Assembly: GCA_021845945.1 (NCBI GenBank)
Contig: JAJZRD010000196.1
Coordinates: 1 to 7,301, forward strand
Length of the DNA: 7,301 bases
Origin: Chloroflexota bacterium
GTDB lineage: Bacteria > Chloroflexota > UBA6077
Direction of reading: 5' to 3'
Below the pieces are notes generated by a model that was given only the letters and a program-made list of their open reading frames with translations, was not told the origin of the DNA and did not search any database. Shown in pieces: positions 1 through 6,529 of the stretch (position 1 is its first letter; every line of letters begins with the position of its first letter). Both the position numbers and the translations under genes were made by a program.

Positions 1-6
1 CGCTGC

Positions 7-27
7 GGGGAGGGGAGAGGGGTGGGG
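7..27 (+). other. G-quadruplex-forming tract downstream of the aldolase
   Basis: Four runs of exactly four guanines (7-10, 12-15, 19-22, 24-27) are separated by loops of 1, 3 and 1 nt, a textbook G-quadruplex motif. It lies 20 nt beyond the aldolase stop codon. Because the aldolase is on the minus strand, the G-rich strand is the transcription template and the RNA would be C-rich. A role in pausing or ending transcription is inference. No hairpin plus U-tract terminator is visible between position 1 and the stop codon. Confidence 0.6.
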
Positions 28-47
28 TCTATCTCAGTCCTGGCTTA

Positions 48-809
48 TTATGCGCGGGCCTTCTGGAGGAACTGCTTCGCGCCGTTCATGATGAGGCCGG
101 CGGCCCCCACGATGATGTAGCTGGACCCCATGTCGACGTACTTCTTGACCTCCTCGCCGTTGCGGGCGATGTTCCCCACCTTCTTGCCGGCGGCGGTGAT
201 ATCCTTCATCGCCTTGGCCACCACAGCCTGCAGATCCGGGTGGTCGAACTGGGCCGGGATGCCCATGGAGTGGGAGAGGTCCGAGGTGCCCAGGAAGTAG
301 ACGTCGATCCCGTCCACCGCAAGCAGCTCGGGCAGGTTGCGCACCCCCTGGATGTTCTCGATGTGGCCTATGATCATGCTCTCCTGGTTGGAGATCTTCA
401 CCTGCTCGCTGAGGGGGCCCTGCAGTCCGTAGAAGTGGGCCCTGGTACCCGCCAGCCCCCGCTGGCCCATAGGGTGGAACTTGACCGAGCGCACCGCGGT
501 CAGGGCGTCCTGGGCTGTGTTGATCTGTGGTATGTGGATCCCGACGGCGCCGGTGTCAACGTACCGGAGGATGTCCTGGGGCACGTTCAGGTTGCACCGG
601 AGGATGGGCGAGATGCCGGCGGCTTCGGCGGTCCTCACGAGGTTCTCGCAGGTCTCGACGCTCAGAGGGCCGTGCTCGGCGTCGAAGACCACGAAGTCGA
701 AGCCGGCGTAGGCGAAGATCTCCGCCAGGATGGGGGTGTTGAAACCCATGATCGGCCCGAGGACCGTCTTCCCCTGCTGGATCTTCTCCTTGACGAGGTT
801 CTTCCTCAT
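48..809 (-). CDS. HpcH/HpaI family aldolase (class II, pyruvate-type)
   Basis: A 253-residue protein, normal length for HpcH/HpaI aldolases. These metal-dependent cytosolic TIM-barrel enzymes cleave 2-keto-3-deoxy sugar acids or 4-hydroxy-2-oxo acids to pyruvate plus an aldehyde. Visible signature elements are FDAEHGP with the general-base His46, Arg71 in ILRCN, the metal ligands Glu151 (HIENIQG) and Asp177 (GTSDLSHSMG), and the substrate-loop segment FHPMGQRGL (111-119). All expected catalytic residues are present, so the enzyme is probably active, but the exact substrate cannot be told from sequence. The reading frame is open back to 854. The ATG at 809 is chosen because GAGGAGG precedes it by 6 nt and because MRKNLVKEKI matches a typical family N-terminus. 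The gene is divergent from the CAP remnant and mnmE. Any operon partners would lie left of the window. Confidence 0.93.
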   Translation of the reverse strand: MRKNLVKEKIQQGKTVLGPIMGFNTPILAEIFAYAGFDFVVFDAEHGPLSVETCENLVRTAEAAGISPILRCNLNVPQDILRYVDTGAVGIHIPQINTAQDALTAVRSVKFHPMGQRGLAGTRAHFYGLQGPLSEQVKISNQESMIIGHIENIQGVRNLPELLAVDGIDVYFLGTSDLSHSMGIPAQFDHPDLQAVVAKAMKDITAAGKKVGNIARNGEEVKKYVDMGSSYIIVGAAGLIMNGAKQFLQKARA

Positions 810-815
810 TGAATG

Positions 816-822
816 CCTCCTC
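816..822 (-). promoter_or_regulatory. Shine-Dalgarno site of the aldolase
   Basis: GAGGAGG on the minus strand ends 6 nt before the ATG at 809. It supports that start over the upstream in-frame ATG at 854, which would add 15 unconserved residues and overlaps the promoter -10 box. Confidence 0.8.
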
Positions 823-852
823 GAGTGGAATGACGTTGGGGCAGTAAGCGGC

Positions 853-882
853 ATTATAGGCCTCGGGTGTCAACTTCTGCAA
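853..882 (-). promoter_or_regulatory. Sigma70-type promoter of the aldolase
   Basis: On the minus strand a perfect TATAAT (858-853) is preceded 18 nt upstream by TTGCAG (882-877), a half-matching -35 box. Transcription would start near 846, giving a 5' UTR of roughly 37 nt that holds the Shine-Dalgarno site. A perfect TTGACA (873-868) also lies only 9 nt from the -10 box, too close to act as its -35 element. The promoter overlaps the 5' end of the divergent CAP-remnant frame. Confidence 0.6.
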
Positions 883-1127
883 GGAAAGACGCGACGCGAC
901 GTGCGGAGCAGGCCGATCTTGACATGGTGAACCAGAGCAGGCAGCAGAACGGCGTGCCGCCCGTGACAATGGGCGAAAGCCTGCGCCAGGTGGCCCGGGA
1001 CCATGCCAGGGACATGTCCGTCCGGAACTACTTCGGCCACAACAGTGACTCTCTCCACAGGGTCGGCATCGGCGCCTACACCGGCCAGGACGGGAAAACC
1101 CACTATGTCCGCGACTTCATCGACTGA
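867..1127 (+). pseudogene. CAP/SCP-domain (YkwD-like) remnant, 5'-truncated and internally deleted
   Basis: An 86-codon frame from GTG. Residues 18-60 match the start of a bacterial CAP (SCP/PR-1, YkwD-type) domain: DMVNQSRQQNG, then SLRQVARDHARDM, then NYFGHNS with the domain's conserved His. Residues 62-86 (HRVGIGAYTGQDGKTHYV) match the last strands of the same domain. The roughly 50-60 residues normally between these parts, holding the GENIA-like motif and the GHRANIL-like helix, are absent, with the join near codons 60-62 (about 1044-1052). There is also no signal peptide: an in-frame stop lies at 831 and no earlier start codon exists, whereas family members are usually exported. No good Shine-Dalgarno site precedes the GTG. 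CAP proteins act outside the cell or in the envelope, often with unknown role. This copy is most likely a decayed gene. A minimal expressed protein from the GTG or from ATG 924 is less likely. Confidence 0.65.
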
Positions 1128-1187
1128 AAGCAGGGCTTCCCTCGGCTGCTGCCGGCGATCTTCTCCCTGCTGATCCGCCCTGTTTGC

Positions 1188-1196
1188 TGGTAAAAT
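1188..1196 (+). promoter_or_regulatory. Extended -10 promoter of mnmE, probably leaderless
   Basis: TGGTAAAAT combines a TGn extension with the -10 hexamer TAAAAT. The hexamer ends at 1196, so a start site about 7 nt downstream falls on the A of the mnmE ATG (1203). No good -35 box is seen at the usual distance, as is common for extended -10 promoters. No Shine-Dalgarno sequence lies before the ATG. Both facts fit a leaderless mRNA. Confidence 0.5.
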
Positions 1197-1202
1197 CCAG
1201 CT

Positions 1203-2582
1203 ATGTACGACGACACCATCGCCGCCATAGCCACCTCCGTCGGGGAGGCGGGCATCGGCATCGTCCGCCTCAGCGGCCGGGATGCCCAGGCCATCCTGCG
1301 GCGCATCTTCCGGCCGGCATCGAGCCCGAAGGGGCTTGACGCTTCCTTCGAGTCTCACCGGGTCTACTACGGCCACGCCGTGGACCCCTCCAACGGGGCC
1401 GCTATCGACGAGGTGCTGGCTACCTGCATGCTGGCGCCCCGATCCTACACACGGGAGGACGTCGTCGAGATCCACTGCCACGGCGGTCCGGTGCCTCTCC
1501 AGCGGGTGCTGCTGGCGACCCTCCAGGCGGGGGCGCGGCCGGCCATGCCCGGGGAGTTCACCCTGCGGGCCTACCTGAACGGCCGGATCGACCTGGCCCA
1601 GGCCGAGGCCGTGGCGGACGTCATCCGCTCCAGGACCGATCGGGGCCTCTCCCTGGCTCTCAAGGGGCTCAGCGGCCAGCTCTCTCAGCGGATCCGAGGA
1701 GTGCGCGGGGAGTTGGTGAGGCTGCTGGCCTACCTGGAGGCCACCATCGACTTCTCCGAGGACGACATCCCGGAGGAAGAGGTGGAGGGGCCGCTGCAGC
1801 GCTGCCTGGACTCCGTCCAGGGCTTGCTGTCCACCGCCGACCAGGGGATCGTCTGCCGGCAGGGGGTGCGGGTCGCCATCGTGGGCCGCCCCAACGTGGG
1901 CAAGTCCTCCCTCCTGAACGCCCTCCTGCGGACCGATCGGGCCATCGTCACCGAGATAGCCGGCACCACCCGTGACACCCTGGAGGAGACGGCCAACTTC
2001 TCCGGCGTTCCAGTCTGCCTTGTGGACACGGCAGGGATCGTGGAGTCCGACAACCTGGTGGAGAGGCTGGGGGTCGAGCGCAGCCGCCGGGCTATCGAGG
2101 AGGCGGACCTCTGCCTGATGGTGGTGGACCGCTCGGCGCCGTTGTGGGAAGAGGACCTGGCCATAGCCGCGACGGCGGCCGGCAAGGCCACGATAGTGGT
2201 GGCCAACAAGGCCGACCTGTCCCCCGCGCTGAGCCGGGCGGATATGGAGTCGCTGGTGGAGGGAGCATCGGTGGTGGAGGCGTCGACCCTGGACGGTCGA
2301 GGGCTGGAGGCGCTCCAGGAGGCCGTCCTGCGGGCCGTGTTCTCCGGCCGCGTCCTCCAGAGCGAGGAGATGCTGGTGTCCAATCCCCGCCACAAGGGGG
2401 TCCTGGTGCGGGCGGAATCCCACCTGCGGGATGCCCTCGCGAGCCTCAAGACCGGTCTTCCCGCCGATTGCACCGCCTCCGATCTCCGGTCGGCGGTGGA
2501 GGCCCTGGGAGAGATCACCGGGGAAACCGCCACCGAGGACTTGCTGGAGAGTATCTTCTCCCACTTCTGCATAGGCAAGTAA
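1203..2582 (+). CDS. mnmE: tRNA uridine-5-carboxymethylaminomethyl modification GTPase MnmE
   Basis: A 459-residue MnmE (TrmE), full length for the family. With MnmG it installs the cmnm5 group on the wobble uridine (U34) of certain tRNAs, using a methylene-tetrahydrofolate carbon and a K+-stimulated GTPase cycle in the cytosol. Residues 1 to about 120 form the folate-binding N-terminal domain, starting DTIAAIAT and GIGIVRLSG. A helical domain follows, with the G domain inserted in it: G1 GRPNVGKSS (228-236), G2 TTRDT (255-259), G3 DTAGI (275-279), G4 NKAD (335-338). The C-terminus ends in the invariant CIGK (456-459) carrying the catalytic-site cysteine. The start is fixed by an in-frame TAA at 1191 and the conserved N-terminus. 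The stop overlaps an ATG (TAATG) in the frame of the next gene. mnmG is not in the window. Confidence 0.98.
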   Translation: MYDDTIAAIATSVGEAGIGIVRLSGRDAQAILRRIFRPASSPKGLDASFESHRVYYGHAVDPSNGAAIDEVLATCMLAPRSYTREDVVEIHCHGGPVPLQRVLLATLQAGARPAMPGEFTLRAYLNGRIDLAQAEAVADVIRSRTDRGLSLALKGLSGQLSQRIRGVRGELVRLLAYLEATIDFSEDDIPEEEVEGPLQRCLDSVQGLLSTADQGIVCRQGVRVAIVGRPNVGKSSLLNALLRTDRAIVTEIAGTTRDTLEETANFSGVPVCLVDTAGIVESDNLVERLGVERSRRAIEEADLCLMVVDRSAPLWEEDLAIAATAAGKATIVVANKADLSPALSRADMESLVEGASVVEASTLDGRGLEALQEAVLRAVFSGRVLQSEEMLVSNPRHKGVLVRAESHLRDALASLKTGLPADCTASDLRSAVEALGEITGETATEDLLESIFSHFCIGK

Positions 2583-2629
2583 TGGCACACCCTGTGCAAC
2601 CCCCCCGCCCTTCCAGGGTGAGGGGAGCG

Positions 2630-2643
2630 AGATGGCGCCATCT
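2630..2643. promoter_or_regulatory. 14-bp perfect palindrome in the mnmE to PRC-barrel spacer
   Basis: AGATGGCGCCATCT reads identically on both strands. It lies 6 nt upstream of the Shine-Dalgarno site of the PRC-barrel gene. It could be a dimeric-regulator operator or an mRNA hairpin near the ribosome site. The same spacer has a 5-bp stem-loop just after the mnmE stop (GCACA/TGTGC, 2585-2597). The function is unknown. Confidence 0.4.
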
Positions 2644-2649
2644 TGGGGC

Positions 2650-2656
2650 GGAGGTG
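2650..2656 (+). promoter_or_regulatory. Shine-Dalgarno site of the PRC-barrel gene
   Basis: GGAGGTG ends 6 nt before ATG 2663. It favours that start over ATG 2582, which overlaps the mnmE stop in the same frame, has only a weak AGG-type site, and would add 27 residues unlike a PRC-barrel N-terminus. Confidence 0.8.
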
Positions 2657-2662
2657 GATGGT

Positions 2663-3724
2663 ATGAGGACGGGCAGGGAAATCGTAGGCCTGCCGGTGGT
2701 TACCCTGGCCCAGGCGGCGAAGGTGGGGACGATACGGGATCTGGTGATCGATCCGAGCCGTCGGGCTGTATCGGCTCTCCTGCTGGCCGAGGCGAACCAG
2801 CAACAGCCCTCCAGGCAGGTCCCCTTCGAATCGGTGCGACGGGTCGGGCCCGACGCGGTGATGATCGAGGACGAAGCGGCGGTGGCGCCGATCCCCGAGC
2901 AGTGGCCGTTGCAGACCCTCTGCGCAGGAAGCTTCAGGCTGCTGGGGTTGCGGGTGCTCACCGAAGGGGGAAGGACGGTGGGCACGGTGTCCGACGTGGT
3001 GGTGGACGAGCGCTCCGGGCTGATCGAGCGCTATCAGCTTTCCGCCGGCCCCCTCCGGGACGTGATCTCCGGCAGGATCTCCATTCCGGCCTCCACGCCC
3101 CGATCGATGGGAGCCGAGTACATGGTCGTGCCTGAGTCGGCGGTGACGGAGCGCCGGGCTCAGCTGGAGGAGGGCCCGCCGCTGGTGCTGGAGGCACCTC
3201 CGGGCGAGCTCTTGGAGCTGCCCCCAGCTGAGATCGAGCGAGTGGCTGCGGACGTAGTGGCCCGGCAGCAGGACCTGGTCGTCGGGATGCGGGCCAGCAG
3301 GGCCGTGGCCAACGAAGACGCCGGTGGTGTGATCTGCTTCGAGGGAGAGCCCATCACCCAGGAGATCGTGGAGAGGGCGAAGGCGGCGGGCAAGCTGAAC
3401 CATCTGATCCAGGCGTCGGGCGAGGCGGCGTCCGCCGCCCTGTCCCACGGCCTCGAGGAACAGTACGCTCGGCTGGCCGTGGGCCGGATGGCGGGAAGAA
3501 CGGTGCTCACCACCGAGGGGGACGTTCTGGTTGCCCAGGGGGACGTGGTGACCCAGCAGGTGGTGGACCGGGCGCGAGGGGCCGGGGTTCTGGACCAGCT
3601 GATGGAGGCGGTGCGCGTCCCGGCCGGCGAGCTCTCGGATCGGTGGTCGGGCGGCCGCGGCGCGGCGCAGGCCCTCTGGGCGCAGGTAGGTGGAGGGTTC
3701 GGTCGCCTCACGAGAAGGCACTGA
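2663..3724 (+). CDS. PRC-barrel domain protein with duplicated C-terminal motif
   Basis: A 353-residue soluble protein with no signal peptide or membrane helix. Two PRC-barrel-like units are visible. The first is about residues 5-75 (EIVGLPVVTL, VGTIRDLVIDPSRRAVSALLL). The second is about 91-160 (FRLLGLRVLTEGGRTVGTVSDVVVD, then ISGRISIP). PRC barrels are small beta-barrel folds found in RimM and photosynthetic reaction-centre subunit H, and usually mediate binding. Residues about 170-205 form a Glu-rich linker. Residues 207-251 and 273-317 are two copies of one motif, containing FEGEPITQEIVERAKAAGKL and AQGDVVTQQVVDRARGAGVL respectively. A Gly/Arg-rich tail ends the protein. The gene follows mnmE by 80 nt on the same strand and may be co-transcribed with it. 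The precise function is unknown. A link to tRNA or ribosome biology is only suggested by position. Confidence 0.85.
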   Translation: MRTGREIVGLPVVTLAQAAKVGTIRDLVIDPSRRAVSALLLAEANQQQPSRQVPFESVRRVGPDAVMIEDEAAVAPIPEQWPLQTLCAGSFRLLGLRVLTEGGRTVGTVSDVVVDERSGLIERYQLSAGPLRDVISGRISIPASTPRSMGAEYMVVPESAVTERRAQLEEGPPLVLEAPPGELLELPPAEIERVAADVVARQQDLVVGMRASRAVANEDAGGVICFEGEPITQEIVERAKAAGKLNHLIQASGEAASAALSHGLEEQYARLAVGRMAGRTVLTTEGDVLVAQGDVVTQQVVDRARGAGVLDQLMEAVRVPAGELSDRWSGGRGAAQALWAQVGGGFGRLTRRH

Positions 3725-3736
3725 AGTCGAGCCAGC

Positions 3737-6286
3737 TCATCGTCTCAGCTTCAGCGGCTCGAGGGGCAGGGTAGTCACCAGCGCGGTGGCCGCGGCGATC
3801 ACCCATTGATAGGCTGTAAGAGGGGCAATTTGGGTTGCCGCGGCAAGGGGGGGCAGGTAGAGGAACAGACCCAGAGTAGCCAGGGTGGCCAGCAGGGCCG
3901 GGATCAGCACCCTGTTGCCGAGGAAGCCCAGACGCCAGAAGGGCTGTTTCGTCGATCGTGCCTGCAGCACCAGAAGGGTTTGCCCGATGATCAGGGTAGC
4001 GATCGCGGCGCCCCGCGCCTGATCCGCGGGTGTCCCCGTCGCGAGCAGCCCGAGATAGACGGCCAGCACACCCAGCACCATGGTCGTGCCCTCGACAACC
4101 ATCCATCGTGTGGCGGTGGGCGGAAAGAAGGGCTCTTTGGGGTCCCGCGGCGGTCGGTCCATCAAGTCCGAATCGGGGGGATCGGCCGCGAACACCAGTG
4201 CCGCGGTCGGATGGACTATTATCTCCAGCCACACCATGGTCGCGGGGAGCAGCAGCAGGGGCGCACCTATGAGTGGGATCAGCAGCGCTCCCAGGATGAT
4301 CGGGAAGTGGAAGATGATCAGGTAGAGAAAGGAGCGCTGGAGGCTATCGAAGACGCGGCGCCCCTCCTTGATCGCCTCCACGATGGTCCCGAAGTTGTCG
4401 TCAAGCAGCACCATGGTGGCCGCCTCCCGTGCTACCTGGGTGCCCCGGCGACCCATGGCGACGCCGATGTCTGCCACCCGAAGGGCTGGGGCGTCGTTGA
4501 TCCCGTCTCCCGTCATCGCCACCACCTGCCTGAGTGCCTTGAGGCCCTGCACGATCCGGAACTTCTGCGCCGGCTGCACCCGGGCGAAGATCGCCACCCT
4601 TGCCACTGCCTGCCGCAGACCCTGATCGTCCAGCTGCTCTATCTCGGCGCCGGTCATGATCTCCTGGTCATCGTGACGCAGACCGGTCGCTTCGGCGATG
4701 GCGTGGGCCGTGAGCGGATGGTCGCCGGTGATCATGATCACCCGCACCCCTGCCGACTGGCACTCGGCAACCGCTTCCCTGACCCCTTCTCGCAAGGGGT
4801 CGGCGAAGCCGATCAGCCCCACCAGCCGCATCCCTGATTCGTTGGCCCAGCGCTCCGCGGCCAGCTTGCCCAACCCCTTTTCGGCCACGGCGATGACCCG
4901 CATGCCCATGCTGGCCAGCTCCTGGTTGGCTCTGAGGATTGCCCCTCGCACCGGCTCAGGGGGAAGCGAGAGCTCCAGGATCCCTTCGATGGAACCCTTG
5001 GAGCAGAGACGCAGGTCGCCCCGCGGAGAACGCCACACGTGGGTAACGTACTTGCGTGCCGGGTCGAAGGGGTAATCCTGAGCCATCGTCCAGCGGTCGT
5101 AGACCTCCGAGGGGTCGATGCCAGAATCCTTCGCCAGGGCGGCGATGGCCTGGTCGAGAGGATCGAAGGGATTGGGCTCGGACGCCAGCAGAGCATCCTC
5201 CAGAAGTAGCTCTACCGCGGGGGTAACGGTGGGATGATCCAGGATCTGGAGCTGGTTGTCCGCATGAAGGGCTCTGACCGCGAGGCGGCCCTGGGTGAGG
5301 GTGCCCGTCTTATCGGTGCAGATCACGGTGGTGCTGCCCAGGGTCTCCACTCCGGCCAGCCGGCGAACCAGCGCGTTGCGGCGGGCCATGCGCCACGCCC
5401 CGACGGTGAGGTAGATGGCGAACATTATGGGGAACTCCTCGGGGATCGCCGCGATGGCAAGGCTCACCCCCGCCAGCAGGGCCTCGATCCATCCAGCCCC
5501 TCGCAGCAGCACGATGCCTGCGACGGCGAAGGAGACGGCTATGGACCCTACTGAGAGGGTGCGGACCAGCCCCCGCACGGAGCGCTCGAAGGGCGTTGGC
5601 TGAGGTCTTGCCTGCGCCACCAGCGTCCCTATCCCACCAAACTCCGTCCTGGCGCCCGTCGCGGTCACGATCACCGTCGACCTGCCCGCCAGCACGGTGG
5701 TGCCGGCGAACACCCTGGCATCCCGGTCCTCCAGGACCGGGCCGAGGGCGGGCCACCCCACGCCCTTCTTGCTCACGGGAAGCGACTCGCCGGTGAGGGC
5801 CGACTCGTCGACCTGGAAGCCCGACTCCGACTCGATCACGCCGTCGGCGGGAACGATCTCGCCCTCTTTCATCAGGACCACGTCGCCCGGAACAACCTCC
5901 CCACCGGGGATGAAGGTCTCCTGTCCATCCCGTCGCACCAGAGCCCGAGGAGCGGCCATCTCACGCAGCCGATCCAGCGTTCTCTCAGCCCGGAGCTCCA
6001 GGACCAGGTCCACCACGATGAGGGGAATGGTGGCGAGCAGCATGGTGGTGCCGTCCATTATCTCGCCCAGACCCATGAAGAGGCCCCCCGCCACCGCCAG
6101 GATGATCACCATCGGGTCGGTCAAGGGGTGCAGTAACCGCCGCCAGAGGGAGCGGGCCTGCTGCGGGGCCAGCAGGTTGGGTCCGTAGCGGGAGATGCGG
6201 GCGGCGGCCTCCTCGGTGCTGAGGCCCTGGGAAGGATCGACCCCAAGATCGAGGGTCTCGACGGATATCGATTGGGGCTGTACCAA
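3737..6286 (-). CDS. P-type cation-transporting ATPase (HAD-IC, P2-like, PEEFP subtype)
   Basis: A complete membrane ATPase of 849 residues from TTG 6286, or 865 from GTG 6334. Numbering here uses the longer form. Motifs in order: actuator-loop TGES (181-184), PEEFP in helix M4 (298-302), phosphorylation site DKTGTLT with Asp341, KGS in the nucleotide domain (446-448), TGDHPLTA (536-543) and the hinge TGDGINDAP (608-616). About ten membrane helices are seen: M1/M2 near 75-112, M3/M4 near 262-312, M5-M10 between 669 and 862. No heavy-metal-binding N-terminal domain and no CPx motif are present, so it is not a P1B copper/zinc pump. PEEFP replaces the PEGLP of Ca2+ pumps, and M6 reads LEIIVHP instead of the usual NxxTD, so the transported ion is uncertain. 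It converges on the PRC-barrel gene, with 12 nt between the stops. Nothing in the window pairs with it. Confidence 0.95.
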   Translation of the reverse strand: MVQPQSISVETLDLGVDPSQGLSTEEAAARISRYGPNLLAPQQARSLWRRLLHPLTDPMVIILAVAGGLFMGLGEIMDGTTMLLATIPLIVVDLVLELRAERTLDRLREMAAPRALVRRDGQETFIPGGEVVPGDVVLMKEGEIVPADGVIESESGFQVDESALTGESLPVSKKGVGWPALGPVLEDRDARVFAGTTVLAGRSTVIVTATGARTEFGGIGTLVAQARPQPTPFERSVRGLVRTLSVGSIAVSFAVAGIVLLRGAGWIEALLAGVSLAIAAIPEEFPIMFAIYLTVGAWRMARRNALVRRLAGVETLGSTTVICTDKTGTLTQGRLAVRALHADNQLQILDHPTVTPAVELLLEDALLASEPNPFDPLDQAIAALAKDSGIDPSEVYDRWTMAQDYPFDPARKYVTHVWRSPRGDLRLCSKGSIEGILELSLPPEPVRGAILRANQELASMGMRVIAVAEKGLGKLAAERWANESGMRLVGLIGFADPLREGVREAVAECQSAGVRVIMITGDHPLTAHAIAEATGLRHDDQEIMTGAEIEQLDDQGLRQAVARVAIFARVQPAQKFRIVQGLKALRQVVAMTGDGINDAPALRVADIGVAMGRRGTQVAREAATMVLLDDNFGTIVEAIKEGRRVFDSLQRSFLYLIIFHFPIILGALLIPLIGAPLLLLPATMVWLEIIVHPTAALVFAADPPDSDLMDRPPRDPKEPFFPPTATRWMVVEGTTMVLGVLAVYLGLLATGTPADQARGAAIATLIIGQTLLVLQARSTKQPFWRLGFLGNRVLIPALLATLATLGLFLYLPPLAAATQIAPLTAYQWVIAAATALVTTLPLEPLKLRR

Positions 6287-6292
6287 GAATCG

Positions 6293-6298
6293 TCTCCC
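6293..6298 (-). promoter_or_regulatory. Shine-Dalgarno candidate deciding the ATPase start
   Basis: GGGAGA on the minus strand ends 6 nt before TTG 6286. The upstream in-frame GTG (6334) has no Shine-Dalgarno sequence or suitably placed -10 box. This favours the TTG, though rare TTG use leaves the choice open. Confidence 0.5.
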
Positions 6299-6460
6299 GT
6301 GTGCTGTCTGCCAGATCTGCCCGGGTGTCGGCACAGGGGAATGGGGTCAGGCAAAGGTCGTACCAGTTGCTCGACTTCCGGTCCGAACTCCACGGCACTG
6401 CCGGCCGTCCCCCTCGCCCGGGTTTGGGTCGCGCCCATACGGCGACGGGGCTTGCTGGCT

Positions 6461-6529
6461 GGCACCCTTTTCTCGAGGACTCGAAGGGCCGGACGGGAGA
6501 TCCCGGCCGGGATGACGGAAGGGGATGCC
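6461..6529. repeat. REP-like intergenic palindromic element (candidate)
   Basis: A 69-nt imperfect inverted repeat. The outer arms are GGCACCCTTTTC (6461-6472) and GGAAGGGGATGCC (6517-6529). They enclose the perfect 14-bp palindrome ATCCCGGCCGGGAT (6500-6513). On the minus strand the core reads CCGTCATCCCGGCCGGGATC, which resembles the CGTCATTCCCG...CGGGAATCC type of dispersed palindromic repeats common between genes in GC-rich bacteria. Its translation contains the VIPAG string typical of such repeats. Only one copy is in the window, so its repeat status is inferred from resemblance. Confidence 0.45.

Noticed and set aside
240..812. 190-codon plus-strand frame opposite the aldolase
   Set aside because: Shadow of the aldolase, whose catalytic motifs are all in the minus-strand frame.
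1129..1150. Imperfect hairpin (AGCAG/CTGCT with GG/CC) after the CAP remnant as a terminator
   Set aside because: The stem is interrupted by a 4-5 nt bulge and no T-run follows, so it is too weak to call.
870..2588. 572-codon open frame antisense to mnmE
   Set aside because: A GC-rich shadow: mnmE on the other strand is certain, and the antisense translation has low-complexity His/Gln/Gly/Arg composition without a domain.
2582..2662. In-frame ATG overlapping the mnmE stop (TAATG) as start of the PRC gene
   Set aside because: Weak ribosome site and 27 unlikely residues, against GGAGGTG at ideal spacing before ATG 2663. Translational coupling remains possible but is less supported.
1730..3721. 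663-codon antisense frame spanning mnmE and the PRC gene
   Set aside because: Longer than the PRC gene, but its product is Arg/Ser/Pro/His-rich with no family. The plus-strand frame has PRC-barrel motifs and a good ribosome site.
3806..4837. 343-codon plus-strand frame inside the ATPase
   Set aside because: Lies wholly antisense to a clear P-type ATPase, has low-complexity composition and no domain.
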